From positions 124,001 through 188,000 of the forward strand of contig NZ_JAIZZK010000003.1 in the NCBI RefSeq assembly GCF_020443705.1: a DNA stretch of 64,000 nucleotides, written 5' to 3'. A program made the position numbers and the translations under genes. The notes below the pieces were generated by a model, which saw only the letters and a list, made by a program, of their open reading frames with translations, searched no databases and was not told the origin of the DNA. Source of the DNA: Clostridium algoriphilum (GTDB lineage: Bacteria > Bacillota > Clostridia > Clostridiales > Clostridiaceae). Below, one piece after another: positions 1 to 8,690 of this stretch (position 1 is the stretch's first letter; the number at the start of each line of letters is the position of its first letter).

Positions 1-133
1 ACTCTGCTTTTAATATCTTTACAGCGACAAATCTATTTAATAAATGGCACTTCGCTTTATAAACAGTACCCATTCCACCTTCGCCAATTTTCTCTAATAA
101 TTCGTATCTATTTAGAAGTAATGTTCCTATCAT
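1..133 (-). CDS. Serine/threonine protein kinase, N-terminal fragment (PrkC-like)
   Basis: Only the first 44 codons are inside the window; the gene runs off the left edge. The reverse strand starts with ATG at 133, about 8 bases after a GGAGG ribosome binding site. The translation shows the glycine-rich ATP loop [11 protein letters not shown] and then VAVKILK, the subdomain II lysine of Hanks-type kinases. This fits the start of a eukaryote-type Ser/Thr kinase such as PrkC, which in Firmicutes phosphorylates targets in growth and germination. Whether a transmembrane segment and PASTA domains follow cannot be seen, so the exact type is open. Confidence 0.85.
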   Translation of the reverse strand, partial: MIGTLLLNRYELLEKIGEGGMGTVYKAKCHLLNRFVAVKILKAE

Positions 134-391
134 ATTTTTTTATCCTCCAATCAAGAATAGTAACGTATATATTATATCATAATTATCGAGTTCATTACTT
201 TAAGTACAATTTGCTTATATCCCCCCGTTAATTATTGCAAAATTTCACGTACATTAGACCCTTATCATTAATATTTTATATTCAATTTAAACTAATGATT
301 GTATACTTAAATAAATATATACACTGCGACGCAGTTTAAGAATAAGATATAGAAAGTGAGTGAACATCAATTTAAATAAGGGGGGGTAGAT

Positions 392-1449
392 GTGCTATCA
401 CCATATATGATATCCTCGTTTTTTATTAGCCTATTTTGTGTTTTAACTGCGCATAGATTACTTACAAGAAATAAAACAATAAAATTCTGTATTGTTACCT
501 ATATATTAAATACATTATTTATTTTTTTAGGAAGCATTTATATTATAAAGCATATACAAAATCCAGCGATGGTAAGATACTTAGTATACTGTTTTGCCTT
601 TTTATACATAGTATATTTATGCTTAGTATTTGAAGAGTCAATATCAAAAAAAGTATTTACTATGTTTAGCATTTGGCTGTTTACTACAATTGCGCTTCTT
701 ACTGCAATTCAATCTGCACAGTTAATTTCAGGTACTAGTAATGTTAAATATTTTCAAAACCTTATCTATATTTTTAGAAATTGTATTCAAATTTTATTAT
801 TAATAATAGTTTGTTTTTGGATAAGTAAACCTTACAAATCAATTCTTAGCTTAGTATCTGACAAAACAATCAGGTATATGTCTTTGTACCCAGTTATTGC
901 ATTTTTATTACTAATTACTAACTTTACAACCTCCCCTGAACGTTTAGCAAATTTTAATTCTATATATGATATGTTATTGTTTTTAGTCTTTATAATTTTG
1001 GGATATGTATTTGTATTCGCAGGTATATCATCAGCATCTAAAATAATATCTCTTCAATATGATATGGAAAAGTTAGAGCTTATTTCAAAGACAGATCCCT
1101 TAACTGGATTATTAAACAGAAGAAATATTATAGAAAAGATTGAAAATGAAATTGTAAAATATAAAATAAATAAAATTAAATTTGCACTGATTATTGCAGA
1201 CATCGATTTTTTTAAGAAAGTAAATGATACTTTTGGACATGACTGTGGGGATCGTGTACTAAAATCAATATCCAAAAACCTACAAGATGCAGTACGAGAG
1301 CAAATGATGGATCTCAGGTGTCAATTACTATGACCTTTGGAGTAACTGTTAATGAATATTATGAAATGATAAGCGATACTATAAAAAAAGCAGATAAGGC
1401 CCTGTATAAAGGAAAAAGTCGAGGAAGAAATTGCGTTATTATAGGATAA
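392..1449 (+). pseudogene. Membrane diguanylate cyclase (GGDEF) remnant with internal deletion and frameshift
   Basis: A GTG start at 392 follows a run of seven G. The first 220 or so residues form about six to seven hydrophobic segments. A GGDEF domain then begins (DPLTGLLNRRN, then ADIDFFKKVNDTFGHDCGD). After NLQDAVREQ the frame changes: the open frame stops at 1333, while the end of the same domain (VSITMTFGVTVNE, then KKADKALYKGKSRGRN) continues in another frame to a TAA at 1447-1449. The stretch that should hold the GG(D/E)EF active-site loop is missing, by my estimate about 40 codons. The protein is therefore very unlikely to make c-di-GMP. The lesion reads as a deletion near 1300 that also shifted the frame. 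Confidence 0.85.
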
Positions 1450-1461
1450 TATTTTAATGTT

Positions 1462-1492
1462 AAAGCTGTGAAATAATTATTTCACAGCTTTT
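1462..1492. terminator. Bidirectional terminator hairpin
   Basis: The arms AAAGCTGTGAAAT and ATTTCACAGCTTT pair around a short loop and are flanked by A and T runs. It lies between two convergent genes and can serve both. An almost identical hairpin occurs at 44150-44179. Confidence 0.8.
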
Positions 1493-1510
1493 CTGTTTAT
1501 TTAATGCTTT

Positions 1511-2164
1511 CTATTTATTAAGATATTCATTAGCAAGATCTGGAGAAGAGAACATTTTATCTAAATCCATAAAGCTATTATATCCTTGCGCTTTTATGGT
1601 TACATTGCTACCTACTTCTGATATAATCGATGGAAAGGTTGTAGCGCCCAATATGTTTGCCATATCAAAGCATTTAAATGTCTCTTGTCTAATTTCTTCA
1701 GAATTAAATTCTTTCTCAAACTCCTCGCTAGGTATATTAAACCCTTTAGCTATTTCGGTATACACCTTTATACTATTCATATCTTTTCCATCAATGAAAA
1801 AGGCATCTTGAATTTCCTTTAGAAAATTAAAAGCTACTTCTTTTTTTAATTTTTGAACTGTAACCACTGCCTTTGCTCCTGGAAAACTATCTAGAACTAT
1901 AGAATCACCTTCTAATACATTTTTATTATAGCCTTCTCCAAAACACTTACCAGTTAATTTTTCTATTTCTACATTTTGACCTTTCATAAAATTTCGCATA
2001 TCGATATTTGTTTTTTTAACATTATCACCAGTCCACATTCCTCCTGGCAAAATATTGAAATCATATATATCCTTATACTTTTCTTCTATCTTTGTTATAA
2101 CATCACTAGTACCATAAGACCATCCACACATTGTATCCACAACATAATATATTTTAGTTTTCAT
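1511..2164 (-). CDS. DsbA-family thioredoxin-fold protein (COG3531-like)
   Basis: This 217-residue protein starts at an ATG nine bases after GGAGGT. It begins with a beta strand and the motif DTMCGWSYG, the place where DsbA-like oxidoreductases of the FrnE/COG3531 group carry DPMCSWCWG. Only the first cysteine of the CxxC pair is kept (CGWS), so a monothiol or glutathione/bacillithiol-transferase-like activity is more likely than disulfide formation. A cis-proline-type region is seen near ATTFPSII around residue 175. There is no signal peptide, so it acts in the cytoplasm. It stands alone, convergent with the GGDEF pseudogene. The substrate is unknown. Confidence 0.75.
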   Translation of the reverse strand: MKTKIYYVVDTMCGWSYGTSDVITKIEEKYKDIYDFNILPGGMWTGDNVKKTNIDMRNFMKGQNVEIEKLTGKCFGEGYNKNVLEGDSIVLDSFPGAKAVVTVQKLKKEVAFNFLKEIQDAFFIDGKDMNSIKVYTEIAKGFNIPSEEFEKEFNSEEIRQETFKCFDMANILGATTFPSIISEVGSNVTIKAQGYNSFMDLDKMFSSPDLANEYLNK

Positions 2165-2393
2165 CTTTAATTACCTCCAATTTCAATTAATATTTTTTAA
2201 TAAATAACTCTGATCATTTTATGTAATTTCAAACCCCATCTCCATCAATAAACTTATACTTCCCCATTAATCCTTGTTTTAACAATATAAATTGACTAGC
2301 TTGCTTATTTATATATTTTTTTTAGAATAATATTAGAAAATCTACAATAATTTAATATAAAGGTATTTTAAATATAAGAATATGGGAGGACAT

Positions 2394-2984
2394 ATGAGAA
2401 GAAAAAATATGAGAAAATCCTTTAATAAAAGAAATCCAATAAAACTAGGGCTTATAATATTAATTTTTATAGTACTAGTTCTAATATATATGAGTTTTAC
2501 CATTTTCTCAAATTTTAAAACTCCACTAAATAAAGCTGAATATAAATCAAATGGACAACAATATAAAGTTTCAGTAAATGGAAACAATCTAGTATCATAT
2601 GCGAATACATTTCTAGGAATGAATTACTTATGGAGTGGAACAACGCCCGCTATATTCAATGCTGCTGGGAAATATGTAAGTGGTGGTTTCGATTGCTCTG
2701 GTTTTGTACAATATACTTATAAACATTTTGGCATAAATTTGCCTAGAACAACTATGAACCAGATAAATAAGGGTACTTCTATTAAGATAAATGACCTTAA
2801 AAATGGGGATTTAGTCTTTTTTATGACTAATTTGGATCTGCCATATCAAGTATCTCATGTAGGAATATATATTGGAAACAATAAATTCATTCACTCACCA
2901 AAATCAGGTGATGTTATAAAGATTTCTGAATTGACTGGGTATTACAAAAAAAAATTTGTTATAGGTAAAAGAATAATAAAATAA
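2394..2984 (+). CDS. NlpC/P60 (C40) cell-wall peptidase with N-terminal membrane anchor
   Basis: The preferred start is the ATG at 2394, behind GGGAGG at 2384-2389; an in-frame ATG at 2382 overlaps that ribosome binding site and has none of its own. The 196-residue product has a basic N-terminus and one hydrophobic segment (about residues 18-40), then an NlpC/P60 domain. Catalytic features are FDCSGFVQYTY (cysteine), VSHVGIYIG (histidine) and the IHSPKSGD end. Such enzymes cut gamma-D-glutamyl-diamino acid or related peptide bonds in peptidoglycan. There are no SH3 or other wall-binding repeats, so the anchor probably holds it at the outer membrane face. It is monocistronic. Confidence 0.85.
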   Translation: MRRKNMRKSFNKRNPIKLGLIILIFIVLVLIYMSFTIFSNFKTPLNKAEYKSNGQQYKVSVNGNNLVSYANTFLGMNYLWSGTTPAIFNAAGKYVSGGFDCSGFVQYTYKHFGINLPRTTMNQINKGTSIKINDLKNGDLVFFMTNLDLPYQVSHVGIYIGNNKFIHSPKSGDVIKISELTGYYKKKFVIGKRIIK

Positions 2985-3101
2985 TTTATTATTCTTTTAT
3001 TACTTTTTATTTTCATTGATTACAAAATATAAAAGACATCAATGAATAAGTTATTGGTATATGCTCACACTATATGATATGAAATAACTCGAAGGAAGTG
3101 A

Positions 3102-4166
3102 ATGACTATGACTAGAAATAATGTATTAAAAAATTTAATTATTATTAATTTAGTTTTTTTGGGCATACTTCTTTTCGGTAAGATGTTCTATCTTCATAAG
3201 ATTATAAGGATACTTAACAAATCATTTCTAGCTCCTCTTATAATTTCTGTATTTTTGTTTTATATTATAAAACCATTAAACACGATTTTCATAAAACATG
3301 GACTAAAGCCAAGTGCCTCCGCTTTATTAACATTAATCCTTGGACTATTCCTTTCCATAGGCGTTATAACCTTTTTCAGTAATTATATTGCAATCCAATT
3401 TGATGGAATAATAAAAGAACTAACCAGTATTGTCAAAAACCAAGACTCTATTAATCAATTAATGAGTAAAATTAATAACTATATTCTTGATAATGAGTTT
3501 TATAAAACCTTTGCTAATGTAGCTAACACTTATATGAAGAACTTAGCTCATAACCTTATGTTTGCAGTAAGATATACTATACATACCTTTTCAACTTTGT
3601 TCCTTATGTTGATTATACTATTTTTTTTGCTTAAAGATGGTCATAAATTAAAAGATAAAATTATGTACATTATTCCTGAAAACTATAAAAAATTTGCATT
3701 AAAAACCCTATATGATAGTAATAAGGTATTAGATGCATATGTTACAGGTCAAGCAAAAGTAGCTCTTTCTTTATCAATTATGATATTTGTCGCCTACAAA
3801 ATCATAGGTATTCCTAATGCCTTGCTTCTCTCTTTAATAACTTTTATTTTGGCTTTTATTCCTTTTATAGGTTTCTTTATTTCTATGATTATTCCTTCTA
3901 TAATTGCTTTAAGCATGGGGTTTGTAATGATAGGAAAACTTATAATTGTGTTCATCATTGTTCAGACTTTAAAAGGAAGAGTAGTTGTTCCTGCAATTAT
4001 GTCTCACGCAATGAAAATCCATCCTTTAACTGACATTTTTTTAGTAATTAGTGCAGTTGCAGTAGGAGGACCTTTGGCAGCTTTTGCTGTTATTCCTATT
4101 TATGCTATTATTAAAATAATATTATCTAACTTGTACAAATGCCACATAATTAAAAAGTATAATTAA
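3102..4166 (+). CDS. AI-2E family transporter (PerM/YdbI-type permease)
   Basis: The 354-residue integral membrane protein has two N-terminal hydrophobic helices, a soluble stretch (about residues 105-150) and a C-terminal half of about five helices, including the typical PFIGFFISMIIP and a final ILSNLYK region. This is the arrangement of the AI-2E/UPF0118 family. Members have been linked to AI-2 export, sodium/proton antiport or unknown solutes, so no substrate is assigned. The start at 3102 follows GAAGGAAG; an in-frame ATG two codons later is also possible. A strong hairpin follows the stop. Confidence 0.85.
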   Translation: MTMTRNNVLKNLIIINLVFLGILLFGKMFYLHKIIRILNKSFLAPLIISVFLFYIIKPLNTIFIKHGLKPSASALLTLILGLFLSIGVITFFSNYIAIQFDGIIKELTSIVKNQDSINQLMSKINNYILDNEFYKTFANVANTYMKNLAHNLMFAVRYTIHTFSTLFLMLIILFFLLKDGHKLKDKIMYIIPENYKKFALKTLYDSNKVLDAYVTGQAKVALSLSIMIFVAYKIIGIPNALLLSLITFILAFIPFIGFFISMIIPSIIALSMGFVMIGKLIIVFIIVQTLKGRVVVPAIMSHAMKIHPLTDIFLVISAVAVGGPLAAFAVIPIYAIIKIILSNLYKCHIIKKYN

Positions 4167-4183
4167 GAATCACAAATATATTT

Positions 4184-4227
4184 AAGGCTATGATGGGTAG
4201 TCATAAATACCTATCCATCATAGCCTT
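4184..4227. terminator. Terminator between convergent genes
   Basis: A 17-bp stem (arms 4184-4200 and 4211-4227, one wobble) with flanking A and T runs sits between the permease and the convergent pspA gene. Confidence 0.85.
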
Positions 4228-4250
4228 TATTAATCATTTATGAAGCAAAA

Positions 4251-4910
4251 TTATTGTTTAGCATATTTTGCTTTGTAAGCAGCTAAATCATCACTTACAG
4301 TTGTTTTTTCTAGAGCGTCAAATTCATCCTCTAAAGATTCAACTTTAAGTTCTCCTAAACCCTCTGCTAAACATTCTTTTTCTTCTATCTTACGTTCTAA
4401 TCTATCTAAATCAATACTATTACCTTTTGTTCTAACATTAGCAGTAATTTCATTTACTTGTTGCGATGCCTCAGCTGTTTTAAGTCTAGCTATTAAGCCA
4501 TCTCTCTTGCTTCTCAAATCTCTTAAATCGTCATCTAATTCTACTAAGCTTTTCCTTAGGTTGTCTGCAGTAATTTTAGCTGCTTGATAAGATTTTGATA
4601 ATGCTACCTTAGTAGATTCACACTCTTTTTGTTTAGCTATTGCTTTAGTAGCTAATTCATCATTACCTTTTTCTATGGCTAATTTAATTTTAGATTCCCA
4701 ATTACTCATATCTTCAATAGACGAGTTCATTTCTCTTTCAAGTCTTTTTACATTTCCAAAAACTACAGCTGATTTAGTCTTAGCTTCATTTAAAGATGCA
4801 TCTTTATCTCTTATCGCTTGGTCTATAAGAGCCTCTGTATCCTCATTTGCATCCATAATCTTGTTAACCCCTGCTTTTATATTATTACTTATCCTATTAA
4901 AAATCCCCAT
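4251..4910 (-). CDS. pspA: PspA/IM30 family membrane-stress protein
   Basis: The 219-residue protein is helical almost throughout. It begins MGIFNRISNNIKAGVNKIMD, the amphipathic membrane-binding helix of PspA/IM30/LiaH, followed by long charged coiled-coil helices (for example NVKRLEREMNSSIEDM). PspA-type proteins are ESCRT-III-like and coat damaged cytoplasmic membrane. It is the last gene of a minus-strand group with the cysteine-cluster protein at 4967 and the serine-rich membrane protein at 5627, with gaps of about 56 and 27 bases, so co-transcription is likely. No liaRS-like system or pspC is seen nearby. Confidence 0.9.
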   Translation of the reverse strand: MGIFNRISNNIKAGVNKIMDANEDTEALIDQAIRDKDASLNEAKTKSAVVFGNVKRLEREMNSSIEDMSNWESKIKLAIEKGNDELATKAIAKQKECESTKVALSKSYQAAKITADNLRKSLVELDDDLRDLRSKRDGLIARLKTAEASQQVNEITANVRTKGNSIDLDRLERKIEEKECLAEGLGELKVESLEDEFDALEKTTVSDDLAAYKAKYAKQ

Positions 4911-4966
4911 TATTTATATTCCCCCTATTTATATTTATTGCCTTTTATTGTTATCTTTATTGTATA

Positions 4967-5599
4967 CTAGCTCTCCATAAATAGTCCAGCTATATTCTCT
5001 AACTCTTCTTCATTTTCTATACTTATATACTCTGTATCGTCTAGTCCATCACTCATAATAAACATTTGTTTATTATCCTCATCATCCTTTTCTTGCAGTA
5101 GTATATATATTTTATCATATGACTTACTCTCTACTATTGCTAATATTTCAAATTCAACATCTCTTTCTTTTTTATCATTGTATAATTTAAGTGTTTTAGT
5201 ACTTTCTATTATACAATTTTCTTTTTTATCACAATTCTTAACTCTGCAGCCTGATAAACAATTACCACAAGAACTAAATTTACATTCATACGCACAATCT
5301 ATACATTCACACTTAGAACAATTTACAACTTGATTTAATTGATTCACGTATTTTCTATGATATTCACGAACCTCTTTAGTATCATCTACTACGACATGTA
5401 TTAGTTTACCAGACTCTTTAATAGCTTTATTTATTAGCTGCGCAAAATCCTCAGATATTACCTTAAACTTTAATGCTTTAACTTTGTTCTTTAATGTATC
5501 ATCTCTGAACTCATTAGAATATATCTTGAGAAACAAATCCCCATGAGCTTTTACATAAGTGTCACTCATTTTATTTAAATACTCTTTTTCATTACCCAT
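4967..5599 (-). CDS. Cysteine-cluster protein with DUF1292-like C-terminal part
   Basis: This 210-residue cytoplasmic protein is not assigned to a named family with certainty. Residues 1-90 are a charged helical region. Residues 94-129 hold ten cysteines, spaced at C94, 97, 99, 102, 106, 111, 114, 118, 123 and 129, which looks like a zinc or Fe-S cluster module. The C-terminal 60 residues (EFEILAIVESKSYDKIYILL, then acidic strands ending in EEELENIAGLF) resemble DUF1292 small acidic domains. It sits between the serine-rich membrane protein and pspA, so it may be the soluble sensor or adaptor of a membrane-stress operon. That role is inference. The start follows a GGGGG ribosome binding site. 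Confidence 0.7.
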   Translation of the reverse strand: MGNEKEYLNKMSDTYVKAHGDLFLKIYSNEFRDDTLKNKVKALKFKVISEDFAQLINKAIKESGKLIHVVVDDTKEVREYHRKYVNQLNQVVNCSKCECIDCAYECKFSSCGNCLSGCRVKNCDKKENCIIESTKTLKLYNDKKERDVEFEILAIVESKSYDKIYILLQEKDDEDNKQMFIMSDGLDDTEYISIENEEELENIAGLFMES

Positions 5600-5626
5600 T
5601 AAACTTTTATCCCCCTATACCTTATA

Positions 5627-6070
5627 TTAGTGTTTTTTCTTAAGAGCTTTTAACACAAAGTAAATTATTACAATGATTACTACTCCAACTATTAGCATTG
5701 ATATTATACCTGAAAACAAACTTCTACCAAATATCATTGGCATAAAACTTCTATTATTGCTATTTCTAACTATAACCGGTGTTTTGATTCCACTATTGCT
5801 ACTATTCTTATTTACATCACTTGTACTTGTAGATTTACTAGTTGATGTTGATGGTTTAGTCGTAGTTGATGTTGATGGTTTACTATAACTACTACTTGAT
5901 TTAAAACTTCCACTCTTACTACTACTTGAACTTTTACTGCTACTTGAACTGCTATGACTACTACTTGATTTAAATCCACCAGACCTGGATTTTGCATATA
6001 CATCAAAATTTATTGTTACTAACAATGCTACCATCAATAGAATAGATAATATCTTTGATAACTTCTTCAA
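5627..6070 (-). CDS. Serine-rich exported membrane protein
   Basis: A TTG at 6070 is the likely start, because GGGGGATGAG lies just before it, while the upstream ATG at 6088 has no ribosome binding site. The 147-residue product has a signal-peptide-like N-terminus (about 20 hydrophobic residues ending in DVYA), a low-complexity stretch of Ser, Lys and Thr-Pro (about residues 27-95), and a C-terminal transmembrane helix followed by KALKKKH. No enzymatic motif is visible. The serine/glycine start resembles DUF1517 or TPM-type proteins that often accompany PspA, but the match is weak. It is the first gene of the pspA group. Confidence 0.65.
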   Translation of the reverse strand: MKKLSKILSILLMVALLVTINFDVYAKSRSGGFKSSSSHSSSSSSKSSSSSKSGSFKSSSSYSKPSTSTTTKPSTSTSKSTSTSDVNKNSSNSGIKTPVIVRNSNNRSFMPMIFGRSLFSGIISMLIVGVVIIVIIYFVLKALKKKH

Positions 6071-6170
6071 ATTTATCTCATCCCCCATTTTATAAAAATT
6101 CTTTCTCTACCACTAATATATTTATATTTCAATAGATTCATATTATGCTTGCACAGTACATTCAGCTTAT

Positions 6171-6314
6171 CTATTTAAGTTTTACATTAAATTTATCAAC
6201 TTTTTCTTTTGCAACATCTATATGATAAGTTACCTGCTTAATATATGGTTTTTTAGAGACAATTAGCCATGCTATAAGACAAATAATTCCTATAATTAAA
6301 AACATTAGACCCAT
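6171..6314 (-). CDS. Possible 47-residue single-span membrane protein
   Basis: A short reverse-strand frame from an ATG at 6314 encodes one hydrophobic helix (GLMFLIIGIICLIAWLIV) followed by a basic, amphipathic tail (KKPYIKQVTYHIDVAKEKVD). Composition looks like a real membrane microprotein. No clear ribosome binding site precedes the ATG, and the frame is open back to about 6355, so it could also be the end of a lost gene. It lies upstream of the pspA group, just behind a terminator that closes the 6467 gene. Confidence 0.4.
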   Translation of the reverse strand: MGLMFLIIGIICLIAWLIVSKKPYIKQVTYHIDVAKEKVDKFNVKLK

Positions 6315-6341
6315 TACAACTATTTTATTAGAAAAGTTATC

Positions 6342-6376
6342 AAAAAATAATGGATAGGCACTTCTTGCCTATCCAT
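6342..6376 (-). terminator. Rho-independent terminator (minus strand)
   Basis: An 11-bp perfect stem (arms 6350-6360 and 6366-6376) with a 5-base loop is followed, on the minus strand, by a T-rich tract. It ends transcription from the gene at 6467-6766. Confidence 0.8.
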
Positions 6377-6466
6377 CCATAAATCGTGTCAATTTTTTAT
6401 AAAAATGAATATATTAAATACAAGAAAACTCTACATTTAATAATTGTTAAGTCTTCTAAGATGTCG

Positions 6467-6766
6467 TTAACTTGGTTTATTGGGGTCATCCAATGCTGTG
6501 CTTTTGCCAAAATAATATGCAACAACGGATACTACAATAGTCTTAAATTCATCTGGTAGGGTGTTATTACGATTGAAAATTATAAAATAAATTTGAAAGG
6601 ATACATATATAAATACTAAGCTTAACGTAATACTTCTTCTAGTTAACCCTTTTATATCTATAATCTCGTGAATTTTTCTCATATTAATTATATCTAATAT
6701 TATAGGGAAAGAAATAATAAGAAATGTTGTAATAACTAAAATACTAAATAATACATAATCGGCCAT
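6467..6766 (-). CDS. Small two-helix membrane protein of unknown function
   Basis: The ATG at 6766 is the most likely start; an upstream GTG lies directly on the G-rich ribosome binding site. The product of 99 residues has a transmembrane helix at the N-terminus (YVLFSILVITTFLIISFPII), a basic linker, a second helix (ITLSLVFIYVSFQIYFIIF) and a short hydrophobic segment before the ending ALDDPNKPS. I do not recognise a family. It is flanked by a terminator downstream and stands alone, so context gives no function. Confidence 0.6.
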   Translation of the reverse strand: MADYVLFSILVITTFLIISFPIILDIINMRKIHEIIDIKGLTRRSITLSLVFIYVSFQIYFIIFNRNNTLPDEFKTIVVSVVAYYFGKSTALDDPNKPS

Positions 6767-6931
6767 TATTAAAAACACCCCCTCTATGCTTTATTAAGAT
6801 ATCGATATTTGTATATATCATAATATTCTAATGAGGTGTTACTTGCTATATTATCATTGTAATTATCCCTGCTATTCTAAGTTGCCTCAAAGAAGTTAGT
6901 GAAATACCTCTTAGGTATAATTAAGCAATAA

Positions 6932-7747
6932 CTAACTATCAACAAATTCTGTAAGTTCTTTATTAAACTTATCTGTCTCATCAAAGAATGTTGCGTGACC
7001 ACTAAATTCAAATGGTATAAGTTTTGAATTTTTAATTCCTTGTTTTTGTGCCTGCCCTAATGTGAAGTGGCAGACCTTATCATGAATACCATGAAGAATT
7101 AAAGTTGGAACACTTATCTTCCCTAAATCAGAAAATAAACGTTCTTCGTCTAACCAAGTTGTTGAAGTTGCTGCAGTACCCCAGCTTGATGCTTGTAGTC
7201 CCAATTGAAAAACCCAATCTGAAAACGCCGCAGTTCTATGCTGAAAGAAAAATATATCTCCAAACTCTCTTAACATTTTAGGTCGATCATTATATGTTCC
7301 ATTAATGATATCTTTAACAGCTTGTGCTTTTAAACCATAAGGAAAATAGGGACGCTGGATAAGACTTGGAGCTGCTGCTGCAAAAAGAGCCAATTTTGAT
7401 ACACCATATTCATGATGCCTAGCCATGTATCTAATCGCAATTGCTCCTCCTGTAGAGTGCCCTGCTAGTGTAATATTCTTTAATTTAAGTGCATCTACTA
7501 CACCTCGAACATCGTCTGATAATCTATCGTAGTCATAACCTTCAAACGGTTTATCGGATTCACCGAATCCCCTCTGATCTATACCAATACACCTATATCC
7601 CATTTTGGGAAGTTGATTAAACTGATATTCAAACAGATTATGATTTCCAGGCCAACCATGAAGAAACAATATTGTTTTTTTGCCCTCTGGGTTAAGATCT
7701 TCGACATAAATCTTTACATTTTCCTCTACCCTTATATAATATCCCAC
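6932..7747 (-). CDS. Alpha/beta hydrolase (haloperoxidase/esterase type)
   Basis: The 271-residue protein shows the complete alpha/beta-hydrolase layout: HGWPGNHNLF (oxyanion region), GIDQRGFGESDKP, the nucleophile elbow GHSTGGAIA, an acid-bearing strand LILHGIHDKVC, and the catalytic histidine in FEFSGHATFFDE. This pattern is usual in non-haem chloroperoxidases, epoxide hydrolases and carboxyl esterases, and substrate cannot be told from sequence. There is no signal peptide. A GTG start at 7747 lies six bases after GGAGGT. It is divergent from the ABC transporter operon. Confidence 0.85.
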   Translation of the reverse strand: MGYYIRVEENVKIYVEDLNPEGKKTILFLHGWPGNHNLFEYQFNQLPKMGYRCIGIDQRGFGESDKPFEGYDYDRLSDDVRGVVDALKLKNITLAGHSTGGAIAIRYMARHHEYGVSKLALFAAAAPSLIQRPYFPYGLKAQAVKDIINGTYNDRPKMLREFGDIFFFQHRTAAFSDWVFQLGLQASSWGTAATSTTWLDEERLFSDLGKISVPTLILHGIHDKVCHFTLGQAQKQGIKNSKLIPFEFSGHATFFDETDKFNKELTEFVDS

Positions 7748-7830
7748 TCAATACCTCCATGAAAAATAATCCTACATTCATATACTATTCTTATGAGTTT
7801 GAATATGTTAATCAAACTCAACAATTTTAA

Positions 7831-7858
7831 TTGACAGAATATTTTTTCTAGTTATAAT
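7831..7858 (+). promoter_or_regulatory. Sigma-A-type promoter of the ABC exporter operon
   Basis: TTGACA (7831-7836) and TATAAT (7853-7858) match the consensus exactly, with a 16-base spacer. Directly at the expected start of transcription lies GTGAGTAGTCAC (7863-7874), whose outer four bases form an inverted repeat, and a CCCCCTTT stretch. The inverted repeat is placed where a repressor could act. Confidence 0.8.
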
Positions 7859-7949
7859 AAAAGTGAGTAGTCACCCCCTTTACTTGGAATGATACTTATA
7901 ATAAATGATATTATATTAAATGTATTTGAATATAAGGAGCGTGTAATAA

Positions 7950-8690
7950 ATGAAGAGTGAAAATGTTATAGAGATAGAGCATTTTAAGCAACAATTCGGA
8001 AAATTTGTAGTACTTGAAGACATTAACTTGGAAGTAAAAAAAGGAGAAATACTCGGTCTCCTTGGACCATCTGGTTCTGGTAAAACTACTTTAATAAAGG
8101 CTATTGTTGGAATGAGTGAACCTACAAAAGGTTACGCATGCGTACTTCAAACTAAAATGCCCTCGCTTAATGTGGTTTCAAAAATTGGATATATGGCTCA
8201 AAGTGATGCACTATATGAAGACCTAACCGCCCTTGATAATATATTATTCTTTGCATCATTATATGGAATGCGTGGTAAAGCTGCTAAAACAAGAGCTGAC
8301 GATGTTTTAGAATTAGTTCTTCTAAGAGACGAAGGTAAAAAACTCATTAAAAATTTTTCTGGTGGAATGAAAAGAAGATTATCCCTAGCTATAGCCCTAG
8401 TCCACAAACCAGAAATACTTATTCTTGATGAACCTACCGTAGGAATTGATCCAGTACTTAGAATTCAGTTTTGGAAAGAGTTTGAACGTTTAAAAAAAGA
8501 GGGAGTTACAATAATAATAACTACCCATGTTATGGATGAAGCTGAGCATTGTGATAGACTTGCTTTAATTAGAAATGGAGGGATAATTGCCATAGGCACT
8601 CCGCAGGAATTAAAGAAAAATTCCGGAGAAAATACTGTTGAAGGGGCATTTCTCTATTATGGAAAGGAAGGTGAGGTGAAAATAATATGA
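7950..8690 (+). CDS. ABC-2 exporter, ATP-binding subunit
   Basis: The 246-residue protein carries all nucleotide-binding motifs: Walker A GPSGSGKTT, a Q-loop in YMAQSDALYEDL, signature NFSGGMKRR, Walker B ILILDEPTVGID, and the H-loop TTHVMDEAEHCD. The order and the EAEHCD ending match the drug/export (CcmA, DrrA) class. The stop overlaps the permease start by four bases (ATGA), so the two subunits are translationally coupled. The unit has its own consensus promoter at 7831. The substrate is not predictable; drugs, peptides and lipids are typical. Confidence 0.93.
   Translation: MKSENVIEIEHFKQQFGKFVVLEDINLEVKKGEILGLLGPSGSGKTTLIKAIVGMSEPTKGYACVLQTKMPSLNVVSKIGYMAQSDALYEDLTALDNILFFASLYGMRGKAAKTRADDVLELVLLRDEGKKLIKNFSGGMKRRLSLAIALVHKPEILILDEPTVGIDPVLRIQFWKEFERLKKEGVTIIITTHVMDEAEHCDRLALIRNGGIIAIGTPQELKKNSGENTVEGAFLYYGKEGEVKII

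Noticed and set aside
215-260. Fourth C-rich hairpin around CCCCCCG at about 221
   Set aside because: The flanking arms (TTGC/GCAA) are short and there is no promoter or terminator in the right place.
1054-1275. Reverse-strand 73-codon frame in the GGDEF region
   Set aside because: It is the complement of the GGDEF domain codons and lacks a ribosome binding site.
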